In this document: positions 34,514 through 43,492 of the stretch, piece after piece | Layout: every line of letters starts with the position of its first letter | Position numbering within the stretch: position 1 is the first letter of the stretch | From: Bacillota bacterium | GTDB taxonomy: Bacteria > Bacillota > UBA4882 > UBA8346 | Direction of reading: 5' to 3' | Length of the DNA stretch: 57,431 bases | Assembly: GCA_023435225.1 (NCBI GenBank) | Contig: JAEYRX010000052.1 | Location: 1-57,431, forward strand | Made by a program: the position numbers and the translations under genes | The notes under the pieces: model-generated | What the model was told of the DNA's origin: nothing | The model's input: only the letters and a program-made list of their open reading frames with translations | Databases searched by the model: none

Positions 34514-34676
34514 TAAGTTGAATTAAATTTGTCCCTAAAGCCGGCCATGATGGAATGAGCAATGAATTTAATTCAACTTATTACAGCTGTAATAGGACGA
34601 AGTAAATACTGATTTGATATCATTTGCATTCGGCTTTAGGAATGCAAATCTTGGATAAGAAATTTACTTCATCCTA
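34514..34676. ncRNA. Candidate kissing-hairpin structured RNA
   Basis: Hairpin 1 is a perfect 16-bp stem (34514-34529 with 34565-34580) with a 35-nt loop. A palindrome TTACAGCTGTAA (34581-34592) follows. Hairpin 2 pairs TAGGACGAAGTAAAT (34593-34607) with ATTTACTTCATCCTA (34662-34676). A nested hairpin inside it (ATTTGCATT/AATGCAAAT) displays the 10-nt loop CGGCTTTAGG (34631-34640), the exact complement of CCTAAAGCCG (34534-34543) in loop 1. The single stem mismatch is C-A on the plus strand but a U-G wobble on the minus strand, hinting at minus-strand RNA. The last arm overlaps the spoIIP stop, so it may be a 3'-UTR. Confidence 0.6.
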
Positions 34677-35753
34677 TATAGTAAGAACAAGAATCTCCGC
34701 AAAGCGGTCAATTGCTCGATATATATCATCTAAAGTGGAATTTTGATCGCCGAATTCAATAATCAGTGAATGATTGTTTAAATGCTGGTTATAGCGAGCG
34801 TTTGAAACTACAATGCCATTACTCAAACCGGGATAATATATATTCATATTTTCCGTAAGTTGATTAGCAAAATCCAAATTCTCCCGCCAATGCGGATGGG
34901 GTAAGCCCATTTTGTCACTGCCAACCACAATCAGAATTGTACTGGTCTTTTCTCCTTTGATTGTGCAAGTGGCAGCCAATCCGGGAGTAGCATCTCTATG
35001 TACGTCCAAAACTACTTTAATTGAAGGATATTCCTTTAATGTATTATTGATGGTAATTTGAGAACGTTTATAGGAATCCCGAAAAGGGTATTGGTCGTGG
35101 ATTTCTTCTGAATGAATGCATTTTATCCCGTATTTATCTTCCAAGGTCCGTTGTAGATATCTGCCGACTTGAACAATATCACCCTTTTGATTAAATTGGT
35201 GATCCTTACCGCTGACCGGAATATAGGATTCCGAGGTATGGGTATGAAAGATAAAAATCTCCGGTTCTTTGGTTAAGGCTGGATTTGATGCCGGTTTATT
35301 GGGTATTGTTTCTTCAGGTTCTGGTATTTCCGGTTTTGTATTGGTTATAATTGGGTAATGAACTTTAATTGGCAGAACTCTTGGTTTAATAAAAGCCATA
35401 AAAGGAAATTGGGCTTTTAAAATCTCTTGTGGGCTGGGGTTCCTTAGATTAGCAGCAATACGCCAGTAAATATCAGCCCAATTAAAACGAATAAATGTAA
35501 ATGGATCGTCTTCACCGGCATTTTTATCAATGATAGGAACGCTGCTGCGAATGAGATAACGGCTGGTTTGTGTATCCAGGTGAATGAACCCATTTTTTAG
35601 CTCGGCGGTTACACCGGTCCGAAAAATATGCCGTGGTTGTATAGTGATGGCTGCTAGGGCCCCGATTATCATCAATAAAACACCCAGAGTTCCATATGTA
35701 AACCAAGCAGGAATCTCTGGTCTATCTGGTTGCTTTTGAAAATCTTCCGACAT
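34674..35753 (-). CDS. spoIIP: Stage II sporulation protein P
   Basis: This 359-residue protein has a short cytoplasmic N-terminus, one membrane segment (about 18-38) and an extracellular SpoIIP domain. The conserved zinc-amidase signatures are EIFIFHTHTSESYIP (about 190-205), VVLDVHRDA (about 255) and the late LIIEFGDQNSTLDD. SpoIIP is the amidase/endopeptidase that, with SpoIID and SpoIIM, strips peptidoglycan during engulfment. Its presence argues strongly for endospore formation. The RBS is GAAAGGTGG. It has no other sporulation gene beside it. Confidence 0.9.
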   Translation of the reverse strand: MSEDFQKQPDRPEIPAWFTYGTLGVLLMIIGALAAITIQPRHIFRTGVTAELKNGFIHLDTQTSRYLIRSSVPIIDKNAGEDDPFTFIRFNWADIYWRIAANLRNPSPQEILKAQFPFMAFIKPRVLPIKVHYPIITNTKPEIPEPEETIPNKPASNPALTKEPEIFIFHTHTSESYIPVSGKDHQFNQKGDIVQVGRYLQRTLEDKYGIKCIHSEEIHDQYPFRDSYKRSQITINNTLKEYPSIKVVLDVHRDATPGLAATCTIKGEKTSTILIVVGSDKMGLPHPHWRENLDFANQLTENMNIYYPGLSNGIVVSNARYNQHLNNHSLIIEFGDQNSTLDDIYRAIDRFAEILVLTI

Positions 35754-35834
35754 CTAGTCCACCTTTCTTTGGGTTATCTTTATGTTGAAAGTATGGAACT
35801 TAGAACTAAGGCTTAGTTAAAATTTAAATCATGA

Positions 35835-35905
35835 GTTTATTTAAGAGAATCACTATATATTGTATTAAAACTCTGTTATCAAAATTATGAACCTCTCTTA
35901 TATAA
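35835..35905. repeat. TTGATACAA/CTGGG element, right-half remnant
   Basis: TCACTATATATTGTATTAAAA and AAAATTATGAACCTCTCTTA match the right half of the 34293 copy; the left half is not recognisable. The rest of the gap 35754-36416 holds the hairpin GAGTTTTCA/TGAAAACTC (about 35962-35985) and the hydrogenase promoter candidate. Confidence 0.5.
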
Positions 35906-36091
35906 GTATTTAAATAAGGGAAGAATTAAGCTAAACCTCTAAATTTCGACACAAAACAAAATGAGTTTTCACTTAATGAAAACTCGTTCCGCTATACAAA
36001 TAATTTGTAAATTTCTTTTTACATTTTCCCTGAAAAAGGAGGTTTTTAGTTTTTTTTTACGAAATTTAACTAGTGTTTTTGTCAGTTACGC

Positions 36092-36119
36092 TTGACAGGT
36101 TTCAAAAGAATAGTAAAAT
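36092..36119 (+). promoter_or_regulatory. Candidate promoter of the hydrogenase operon
   Basis: A perfect TTGACA (36092-36097) and TAAAAT (36114-36119) with a 16-bp spacer. This gives a leader of about 290 nt before the first gene. No clear Rex site was found nearby. Confidence 0.55.
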
Positions 36120-36416
36120 AATCTTGGGTCTAATTCTGCTGTTTATTATGGGAAGAAGCGCAAAAAAGGTTATAAAATATTAAGTTTCCACAAATTTTAT
36201 CTATTTTAAATGGAGTGGATTTTATTACATTATTTAGTAATTCAGTTTTTTATTGGATATTGCATACAGTATTTCTTTAATTTATTTTAGCCAATCTTCG
36301 CCCTCTATTTATAGTGCCGACAACTTAAATATAAAAGGATTCACTAAAATGGACCGGTGCGAAAGTTGCGGAATAAAAAGTTTTAGGCGAAAATTGAGTC
36401 CAAGTGAGGGGAAATT

Positions 36417-37835
36417 ATGGAGAATGTAATTTTGCTCGCCATCTTGATACCGGTTATTGGAGCATTTATTTTGCCGATAATTGGTCGCTTTTCGGTCAAA
36501 GGCAGAAATATTTCTGCATTCTTACTGGTAACCGCTTCCTTTTTAGCATCCGCCAGTCTGATTGGGCCGGTGCTTGCCGGAGAAATTCCGACCTTCTCCA
36601 TGCAGCTGCCTTTGGGTTTTGACCTGATTTTTACCTCGGATGCTTTAGGGGTTTTTATGGCTTTAGCATCATCATTTGTCGGAATGATTATCGTACTATA
36701 CTCTTTTGGCTACATTCATCACGATAAAAACCAAAATGAATACTACCTTATGGTAGTTTTATTTTTGGGTTCCATGATTGGGCTGGTTTATTCACAAAGT
36801 TTAATTTATATCTATTTGTTCTGGGAGATTGCCGCAATTTGTTGTTGGCGCTTAATCGGATTTTACCGTGAAAAGGAGATAGTTCTCCGGGCGGACAAGG
36901 CTTTCTTAATTACCGTTTTTGGCGCTTTAGCTATGTTAATCGGGTTTGTTATTCTTTATAATAATTTCGGTACTTTTGACCTCCGGGCTATGAAGGGAAA
37001 GATTGCACCCGATTTGGCGGTACTGTTAATTATGTTCGGAATTTTTTCCAAATCGGCAACTTTACCTTTTCATACTTGGTTACCGGATGCCGGTGTGGCG
37101 CCATCCCCGGTTACCGCATTACTGCATGCAGCTGTACTAGTTAAAATAGGTGTTTTTGCTTTTGCCAGGATTTTTGTAGGTAGTCTCGGCTTAGAACCGA
37201 TTTGGGATCAGGTTCTGCCAATCGTTATTGCGATTAGCGCTATCGTTTCCGGTGGGGCGGCTCTGGTTGAGAATGATATTAAAAGGATTACCGCTTATTC
37301 GACCGTAAGCCAATTGGCATTTATATTTTTAGGATTATTTATGCACAATCGGTTGGCTATCGCCGGCGGTCTGCTCTATATTTTAATGCATGGATTAGCC
37401 AAAGGCGGATTATTTTTATGCGCCGGAATCGTTGAGCATAATACTCATACCAAAGATATCCGTAAAATGGGCGGTTTAATCAAGACCATGCCGGTTACTG
37501 CTATTGCTTTTGCGTTATGCGCTCTTTCGGTAATGGGGATTCCTCCTTTCGGCGGTTTTTTCAGCAAGTATATGGTAATCGCCGGAGCGGTTGAGGGAGA
37601 AAGTCCTTGGATTGCCGGGACTTTCATTTTTGGAGCCTTTTTAACCGTACTTTATTTATTAAGGGCATTTATAATAGTATTTTTAGGTGAACCGAAAATT
37701 TTCGCCAAGGAAGGAACTCCGGTAATGCTTTATGCGGTTATGATTTTAGCTGGATTATCTTTAATCGGCGGTTTTTTGGTGCGGTTCCCGAATGAATTTA
37801 TTCAAATTGCCTTAAGGCAGATGGTGGGGATATAA
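36417..37835 (+). CDS. Antiporter-like subunit 1 (NuoN/M-like) of membrane hydrogenase
   Basis: This 472-residue polytopic protein has about fourteen membrane helices and belongs to the Mrp-antiporter/NuoL-M-N family. The proton-path residues are visible: Glu in LFWEIAAICCW, Lys in FSKSATLPFHTWLPDA, Lys in LLHAAVLVKIGVF and Lys in MHGLAKGGLF. PFHTWLPDA and SVMGIPPFGGFFSK are family signatures. It is the first gene of a 12-gene operon and is followed by the second antiporter subunit after 2 bp. Coupled to the [NiFe] module downstream it should pump H+ or Na+. Confidence 0.9.
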   Translation: MENVILLAILIPVIGAFILPIIGRFSVKGRNISAFLLVTASFLASASLIGPVLAGEIPTFSMQLPLGFDLIFTSDALGVFMALASSFVGMIIVLYSFGYIHHDKNQNEYYLMVVLFLGSMIGLVYSQSLIYIYLFWEIAAICCWRLIGFYREKEIVLRADKAFLITVFGALAMLIGFVILYNNFGTFDLRAMKGKIAPDLAVLLIMFGIFSKSATLPFHTWLPDAGVAPSPVTALLHAAVLVKIGVFAFARIFVGSLGLEPIWDQVLPIVIAISAIVSGGAALVENDIKRITAYSTVSQLAFIFLGLFMHNRLAIAGGLLYILMHGLAKGGLFLCAGIVEHNTHTKDIRKMGGLIKTMPVTAIAFALCALSVMGIPPFGGFFSKYMVIAGAVEGESPWIAGTFIFGAFLTVLYLLRAFIIVFLGEPKIFAKEGTPVMLYAVMILAGLSLIGGFLVRFPNEFIQIALRQMVGI

Positions 37836-37837
37836 TC

Positions 37838-39679
37838 ATGAGTACTGAGATATTGATTTTATTATTCGCCATTCCGGCGTTTTATGGGGGCTTATTGTTA
37901 GCTTTTCCTTCAAAAGTTAAATACTTTTGGGAAGTTATAAGTGTAACAGTTGCAGCTTTGATGGTTTATTTGACCTTATATATCTGGGGAAAACCATTGG
38001 ATCTAATTATCCCCTGGGCCGGTTTCGGTATTGATTTTCAGTTGCGCTTTTATCAATTCAGTCAGTTCATAGTGGCGGCTGTTACCGGATTTACATTCTT
38101 AGTTACGCTTTTTTCAACCAGGTTTATGGCCGATCACCCACATAATAATCAGTTTTACGGATTTTTGTTTCTTTCCGAAGCGATGGCAGTTGGTGCTACA
38201 TTAGCTAATAATTTAGTAGTAATGTTGTTTTTCTGGGAAGCATTGTTGATTTCCATGTTTGCCATGATTAATTTGGGGAACAAGAATTCCTATAAAACCG
38301 CAGTCAAGACTTTTGTAATCGTCGGGCTTTCCGATTTATGTCTAATGCTGGGAATCGGCATAGTCGGCTTTAGTGCTAAAACCTTGGTAATGACTGATAT
38401 TCACTTGAGTACCATAGGTTTGAATGGAGTCGCTTTTATAATGATGTTAATTGGAGCGATGGCCAAAGCAGGCGCAATGCCGTTCCATACTTGGATACCT
38501 GATGCAGCCAAAGATGCGCCTTTACCCTTTATGGCTTTACTGCCCGCAGCATTGGAAAAGTTATTAGGTATTTACCTTGTCGCCCGTATTTGTCTTGATT
38601 TTTTTGCCCTTACCAAGGGTATGAAATTATTAGTAATGTCGGTTGGAGCAATTACCATTCTTTTGGCCGTTATGATGGCTTTAATTCAAAAAGATTATAA
38701 ACGGCTTTTATCTTATCATGCTATTAGCCAGGTGGGTTACATGATCCTCGGTATCGGAACCGGAATTCCAATTGGAGTTGCGGGGGGGTTATTCCACATG
38801 ATTAATCATGCCATGTATAAAAGTTGTCTCTTCTTAACCAGTGGTTCGGTAGAAAAACAGACTGGGACTACCGACCTTAGTAAGTTGGGTGGACTCTGGA
38901 AGCAGATGCCGGTAACTTTCGGGTGTTTTATAGTTGCCGCCGCCTCAATCTCCGGTGTACCACCTTTCAATGGGTTTGTATCCAAGGAAATGGTTTTTGA
39001 AGGAGCTTTGGCAATAGGACAGCCATACCGGATTTTCTTTGTTGCCGCCGTTTTAGGCGCCTTGTTTACGGCAGCATCATTTCTGAAATTAGGGCATGCC
39101 GTATTTTTTGGAAAACCCCGTCCGGACATGGAAAAAACCTCTGAAGCTCACTGGACAATGACTCTTCCAATGGTAACTTTAGCTTTGGGTTGTGTTTTCT
39201 TTGGAATATGGTTTAAATTCCCGCTTAATTATTTAATTAAACCTTCATTAATTGATAGTTTAAGAGCCGCTGTAGCTAAGATTCATTTTTCATTCGGATT
39301 TGGTGAATTATTTTGGTTTTCGGTATTAATCTTAACTATTGCCGTAATAAATCATGCAATCGGAGTTAAGCTTAGCGGCAAAGGATTGGGCGCTTCGGAA
39401 CATATTCATCATGCTCCGGTTTTTAATACCATTTACGACCTAGCCGAAAGAAGTTATTTTGACCCTTATGTTCAAGGTAAATTCATTGGCCGTTATGTAG
39501 CTCTGGGATTATTCTGGATTGACCGTGGGATTGATTGGGTTTACCAAAGCTTTGTTCCGACTGTAGCCGACTTAATCGCTTCAATGCGCCGGGTTCATAA
39601 CGGACTTTTTTCAAATTACCTGTCCTGGTCGCTGGTTGGGTTGGTATTTTTAATTGTATACTTTACATGGTTTGTTTAA
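37838..39679 (+). CDS. Antiporter-like subunit 2 (NuoL-like) of membrane hydrogenase
   Basis: This 613-residue protein is the longest of three antiporter-type subunits, as NuoL is in complex I. The key residues are the Glu in LFFWEALLISMFAMIN, the Lys in MAKAGAMPFHTWIPDAAKDAPLPF (two stretches), the Lys in AALEKLLGIYLV and the Lys in NHAMYKSCLFL. The extra C-terminal helices (about 500-613) include GASEHIHHAP and a final membrane segment. Its end resembles the HL-helix region of NuoL, but the assignment of a lateral helix is inference. A 266-bp repeat-bearing gap separates it from the next gene. Confidence 0.9.
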   Translation: MSTEILILLFAIPAFYGGLLLAFPSKVKYFWEVISVTVAALMVYLTLYIWGKPLDLIIPWAGFGIDFQLRFYQFSQFIVAAVTGFTFLVTLFSTRFMADHPHNNQFYGFLFLSEAMAVGATLANNLVVMLFFWEALLISMFAMINLGNKNSYKTAVKTFVIVGLSDLCLMLGIGIVGFSAKTLVMTDIHLSTIGLNGVAFIMMLIGAMAKAGAMPFHTWIPDAAKDAPLPFMALLPAALEKLLGIYLVARICLDFFALTKGMKLLVMSVGAITILLAVMMALIQKDYKRLLSYHAISQVGYMILGIGTGIPIGVAGGLFHMINHAMYKSCLFLTSGSVEKQTGTTDLSKLGGLWKQMPVTFGCFIVAAASISGVPPFNGFVSKEMVFEGALAIGQPYRIFFVAAVLGALFTAASFLKLGHAVFFGKPRPDMEKTSEAHWTMTLPMVTLALGCVFFGIWFKFPLNYLIKPSLIDSLRAAVAKIHFSFGFGELFWFSVLILTIAVINHAIGVKLSGKGLGASEHIHHAPVFNTIYDLAERSYFDPYVQGKFIGRYVALGLFWIDRGIDWVYQSFVPTVADLIASMRRVHNGLFSNYLSWSLVGLVFLIVYFTWFV

Positions 39680-39682
39680 AAA

Positions 39683-39720
39683 CAGGCAATAGGCATAAGG
39701 CAACAGGCAACAGGCAACAG
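39683..39720. repeat. CAGGCAA heptamer repeat within the hydrogenase operon
   Basis: ACAGGCAATAGGCATAAGGC followed by CAACAGGCAACAGGCAACAG shows 7-nt periodicity. Further on, CAGTAGTCAGAAT (about 39789) and ATTCTGGCTCCTGACTACTG (about 39845) make an additional inverted pair. Confidence 0.65.
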
Positions 39721-39945
39721 TAATGAAAGTTGTTCTTTGTCGCCAATTAATATTAATAGTTGGTTAGAGTATCAAATATTGTTTGGAATCAGTAGTCAGA
39801 ATGAAATTTTAAACTTTACTTCGTAGGATTAGCTACACTTCTGGATTCTGGCTCCTGACTACTGAAATCGACCCAAATAGTCAAATAGTATTTATATAAA
39901 TGATGTCGTGGTAGATGCTTTGCCGATGGATGAGGAGGAAGAGCC

Positions 39946-41391
39946 GTGCTTTTAACATTTATTTTAGTACCGTTGCTTGGAGCAGCTATAATGCCTATCT
40001 TAAGAAAAGTATGGGATAGGGGAGCAACTTTTGTCTCAATTCTTGTTAGCGCCTATTTGGTAATAACCACTGCCTGGATTGCTTTGCAAAATTTATTAGC
40101 CGGGCAAAGTATTTATTTATCAAATTGGTTATTGGGAGAAAGCCTTTCTTTAAAGTTGGATGGATTGTCTTTAGTAGTTTTGCTTTCTATAGGACTGGTA
40201 ACTTTAGTTACCGCTATATATTCATACGGTTATAATTTTGACCCGGATCGCCGGCCTGGATTCAACGCTCTGTTGTTATTGGCTGTGACCGGGATGAACG
40301 GCTTGGTTTTAGCAACGGATCTTTTCTCGTTATATGTTTTTTTGGAAATTGTTTCGATTTCAGCCTTTATATTAATAGCCTATCAGACTGATGAAGCCGG
40401 TTTGGAAGGCTCGTTCAAATATATGATGCTTTCAGCGGTTGCTACAGTCTTTTTACTGCTTGGGGTAGCGTTACTCTTTGCAATTACCGGAAATGTTTCT
40501 TTTGCCGACTTGGCTTCCGGTGTACAATCAGGCGGAATAATCGTTCAATTAGGGTTCGCCTTTATCGTATTTGCTTTTGCACTCAAGGCAGGGATGATTC
40601 CATTCCATGCCTGGCTGCCTGATGCCTATACCGCTTCCCCGGCGCCGGTCTCAATCTTGCTGGCCGGTATTATTACTAAAGTTGGCGGAGTTTACACTGT
40701 TATAAGAGTTGTCTTGGAAGTTTTCGGCTTTTCAGAATCATTTTCCGCCTTGCTTTTGTTCCTGGGTGCAGTTTCCGCAGTTTTAGGCGCTTTTTTAGCC
40801 TTAGGACAAAAAGACTTCAAGCGGATGTTGGCCTTTTCAAGTATTAGTCAAATAGGATATATTTTGATGGGATTTGCCACCGGAACAACTTTAGGCTTAA
40901 TCGGCGCCGCTTTCCATTTCTTTAATCATTCCGTATTTAAATCATTGTTATTTTTAAATGCCGGCGCCGTTGAAAATGCTACCGGTACCAGGAACTTTGA
41001 TGAACTAGGCGGTTTAGCCGCTAGAATGCCGGTTACAGGAGTAACTTCAGTTATTGGATTATTATCTACTGCTGGTATTCCACCACTAGCCGGTTTTTGG
41101 AGTAAGATTATCATTATTATCGCCTTGTGGGTTGCTGGTTATCCGGTCTATTCAATGATCGCCGTTTTTACGAGTGTCGTTACATTAGGCTATTTGCTTT
41201 CCTTACAACGTAGTGTATTTTTCGGCAAAGTTCGGGAAGGATTGGAGAATATTAACGAAGTTAAGCCAATCTTTTACTGGCCTGCCGTAATTATGGCAAC
41301 AATTACCGTTCTTAGCGGTATCTTTTTCCCGTTGTTTTTAAATAAGCTGATCCTGCCGGTTAACTCATTGTTAGGCCTGTTGGTGAAGTAA
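39946..41391 (+). CDS. Antiporter-like subunit 3 (NuoM/MrpD-like) of membrane hydrogenase
   Basis: This 481-residue member of the same family begins at GTG behind GAGGAGGA. The pattern is closest to MrpD/MbhH: LYVFLEIVSISAFILIAY with the Glu, FALKAGMIPFHAWLPDAYTASPAPVS (two stretches) with the Lys, ITKVGGVYTVIRVV and FFNHSVFKSLLFLNAGA. It supplies a third ion-translocation path. It follows a repeat-bearing gap and precedes the NuoJ-like gene by 13 bp. Confidence 0.9.
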   Translation: MLLTFILVPLLGAAIMPILRKVWDRGATFVSILVSAYLVITTAWIALQNLLAGQSIYLSNWLLGESLSLKLDGLSLVVLLSIGLVTLVTAIYSYGYNFDPDRRPGFNALLLLAVTGMNGLVLATDLFSLYVFLEIVSISAFILIAYQTDEAGLEGSFKYMMLSAVATVFLLLGVALLFAITGNVSFADLASGVQSGGIIVQLGFAFIVFAFALKAGMIPFHAWLPDAYTASPAPVSILLAGIITKVGGVYTVIRVVLEVFGFSESFSALLLFLGAVSAVLGAFLALGQKDFKRMLAFSSISQIGYILMGFATGTTLGLIGAAFHFFNHSVFKSLLFLNAGAVENATGTRNFDELGGLAARMPVTGVTSVIGLLSTAGIPPLAGFWSKIIIIIALWVAGYPVYSMIAVFTSVVTLGYLLSLQRSVFFGKVREGLENINEVKPIFYWPAVIMATITVLSGIFFPLFLNKLILPVNSLLGLLVK

Positions 41392-41404
41392 CGGAGGTAA
41401 GAAG

Positions 41405-41905
41405 ATGGAGCTCCATGTATTGATATTGATTTTTCTTTTTATTGTTCCGGCTGTTTTGGCCGCTCTCAGCAAAGATATTCTTCGTTCGGCCATAGCCTTA
41501 CTAGTATGCAGTCTGGGATTGACTTTAATACTTTTCAACTTAGATGCCCCATTGGCCGGTGTGTTTGAACTGTCGGTTTGTGCCGGATTAATTTCGGTTT
41601 TATTCATTAATACGATTAGTTTAACCCGACCGGTTACCGGAGCAGAGCTGGCAGCTAAAATTAAAGCACATTATAAACGTTTTTTATGGTTGCCGATAAT
41701 AATTGTCATTTTAGCATTGATATTATGGTTTAATCAGGAACATATTTTTGGACCATTAATGATTAATACAGTCCGGGAGGATAACACCGTAGGAGAGATC
41801 CTCTGGGGGTTACGGGGATTAGACCTGGTCGGACAGATAATTATTTTATTAGTAGGTGTCTATGGTGTAGTAGTTCTGTTTAAACGGGGGAAAAAGAATG
41901 ACTAA
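41405..41905 (+). CDS. NuoJ-like membrane subunit
   Basis: This 166-residue protein has five hydrophobic helices, the NuoJ/MbhD-E topology. Helix 3 (VFELSVCAGLISVLFINTISL) carries the Glu-bearing stretch seen in Mrp/Mbh and complex I proton-path subunits. It overlaps the next gene (NuoK-like) by 8 bases and lies directly after the third antiporter subunit. The sequence is weakly conserved, so the call leans on topology and position. Confidence 0.75.
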   Translation: MELHVLILIFLFIVPAVLAALSKDILRSAIALLVCSLGLTLILFNLDAPLAGVFELSVCAGLISVLFINTISLTRPVTGAELAAKIKAHYKRFLWLPIIIVILALILWFNQEHIFGPLMINTVREDNTVGEILWGLRGLDLVGQIIILLVGVYGVVVLFKRGKKND

Positions 41906-42206
41906 TTATTTTATAATGGATTTTATTGCCGTTATTTTAATGGTATGTATCGGACTCTATACGCTATTGGTTTCCCGGAATTTAGTCCGGATGCTTATAG
42001 GGTTTGAATTAATGACTAAGGGTGTTACTTTGGCTTTAATCAGCGCCGGTCATGCTAATGGCCGTATCGCTTTGGGCCAAACCTTGGTTATTACCATGAT
42101 TGTAGTCGAAGTAGTATCTATTGCCATAGCTTTGGCAATCGTAATGTTGATCCATCGCCGAAAGAAATCACTTAGTGTTCGGAAGTTATCCAATCTTAAG
42201 GGGTGA
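41898..42206 (+). CDS. NuoK/MrpC-like membrane subunit
   Basis: This 102-residue protein has three membrane helices with the NuoK/MnhC pattern: LYTLLVSRNLVRMLIGFELMTKGVTLALI (two stretches) with the conserved Glu in the second helix, and QTLVITMIVVEVVSIAIALAIVM with the second Glu. These two buried Glu are essential for ion transfer in complex I. It overlaps the NuoJ-like gene and is followed by the NuoA-like gene after 4 bp. Confidence 0.88.
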   Translation: MTNYFIMDFIAVILMVCIGLYTLLVSRNLVRMLIGFELMTKGVTLALISAGHANGRIALGQTLVITMIVVEVVSIAIALAIVMLIHRRKKSLSVRKLSNLKG

Positions 42207-42210
42207 AAAT

Positions 42211-42540
42211 ATGGACGGAGCTAAAATTTTGCTCTTCCCACCGGTGGCGTTTACACTCTTTATTCTGGTCGGAGTGTTACTCTATATGTTCGGCGCCTTA
42301 CTGGCCGAAAAGAGTGAGGGAAACAAGGAGAAAAACTATCAATACGCTTGTGGTGAAGATGTTCCCGCTGCCAAAGTGCAACCGGATTATACACTTTTTT
42401 TCCCATTCGCAATCTTTTTTACCATAATTCATGTGACCGCATTAATTATGGCTACCATACCGGTTGGAAATATGGCTTTAATGGGAATATTATATTTGGC
42501 GGGGGTATCGATCTCCCTGTACACCCTGGTTGTGAGGTGA
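42211..42540 (+). CDS. NuoA-like membrane subunit
   Basis: This 109-residue protein has three membrane helices and a loop with YACGEDVPAAKVQ, matching the Cys-bearing YECG loop of NuoA at the quinone-site side of complex I, followed by a second-helix stretch FFPFAIFFTIIHVTALIMATIP. ATG 42211 is preferred over a longer frame because AAGGGG lies just before it. To my knowledge most described group 4 hydrogenases (Ech, Hyc, Mbh, Coo) are not described with a full NuoA-type gene, so this is a notable part of the operon. Confidence 0.75.
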   Translation: MDGAKILLFPPVAFTLFILVGVLLYMFGALLAEKSEGNKEKNYQYACGEDVPAAKVQPDYTLFFPFAIFFTIIHVTALIMATIPVGNMALMGILYLAGVSISLYTLVVR

Positions 42541-42545
42541 ATTAA

Positions 42546-43028
42546 ATGTTAAAAAAACTTGTAAAATGGGCCCGGGTAAAATCACCGTGGGTGCTTCATT
42601 TTAATACCGGAGCCTGTAATGCTTGTGATATAGAAATCCTGGACGCGTTAACTCCCAGATATGACCTGGAACGTTTCGGGGTTCAGTTAAAAGGGACTCC
42701 CCGGCATGCCGATATTATTCTTTGTTCCGGACCGGTAACAAAACAGATAAAAGATCGTTTAAAACGTATATATGAACAAACTCCGGAACCAAAATTTATT
42801 GTTGCAGTTGGTACCTGTGCTTGTTCAGGTGGAGTTTTTGATGGTTGTTATAATGTTGAAGGCGGAATAGATTCCACTATTCCGGTCGCAGCCTATATAC
42901 CTGGTTGTCCGGCCCGACCGGAAGCGATTATTGACGGAGTAGTGAAGTTATTGGAGAAAATTGATAAACCGGAACAATTTGCGGATGATAAAGGCCCAAT
43001 CTATATTGGGGGGGATGAGTCTAAATGA
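42546..43028 (+). CDS. [NiFe] hydrogenase small subunit (NuoB-like)
   Basis: This 160-residue protein coordinates the proximal 4Fe-4S cluster. The four ligands are visible at Cys24 and Cys27 (GACNACDIE), Cys91 (GTCACSGG) and Cys121 (IPGCPARPEAI). The lack of an extended ferredoxin-like part and the length are typical of group 4 hydrogenases (EchC, MbhJ, HycG) and of NuoB. It overlaps the NuoC-like gene by 4 bases (ATGA). Confidence 0.92.
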   Translation: MLKKLVKWARVKSPWVLHFNTGACNACDIEILDALTPRYDLERFGVQLKGTPRHADIILCSGPVTKQIKDRLKRIYEQTPEPKFIVAVGTCACSGGVFDGCYNVEGGIDSTIPVAAYIPGCPARPEAIIDGVVKLLEKIDKPEQFADDKGPIYIGGDESK

Positions 43029-43492
43029 GAAATGATGAAGTCATTAATTTTTTAGAAACCAAGCTTTCCGATAAAGTTAAAAATATTGTTTCTCCGCGCG
43101 AAAAAAGAGTTTTTACTGAAACCGCCGTTACTGATCTAATTTCAGTAGCTCAAACGCTAAAAGATTGGGGATTCCAATTCTTGGGGACAATTACCGGATT
43201 GGATAGCGGCGAGCGCTTTGAAATTATTTATCATCTATCTGATAATTTTGGTTTAGTCCTGAACTTAAAGGTCTTTACTCCAAGAAATAATCCTAAGGTG
43301 CCGACTATTACAGGAGTTTACTCCGGAGCATTTCTTTATGAACGGGAATTAATGGATTTATTGGGGATTGATGTGGAAGGAACTCCGCCGAACCGGCGTT
43401 ATCCATTACCGGATGATTGGCCGGCCGGGCAGTATCCACTCCGAAAGGACTGGAAGGGACTTCCAGGACAGGAGGTAACTAAAGATGAGTGA
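43025..43492 (+). CDS. NuoC-like (30-kDa) subunit
   Basis: This 155-residue protein has the NuoC/EchD pattern: a variable start, then FQFLGTITGLDSGERFEIIYHL (two stretches), LNLKVFTPRNNPKVPTITGVY and the signature ERELMDLLGIDVEGTPPNRRYPLPDDWP (as ER.DM.GI.F.GHP in complex I). It bridges the small and large catalytic subunits. It overlaps both neighbours (4 and 8 bases), pointing to coupled translation. Confidence 0.9.
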   Translation: MRNDEVINFLETKLSDKVKNIVSPREKRVFTETAVTDLISVAQTLKDWGFQFLGTITGLDSGERFEIIYHLSDNFGLVLNLKVFTPRNNPKVPTITGVYSGAFLYERELMDLLGIDVEGTPPNRRYPLPDDWPAGQYPLRKDWKGLPGQEVTKDE

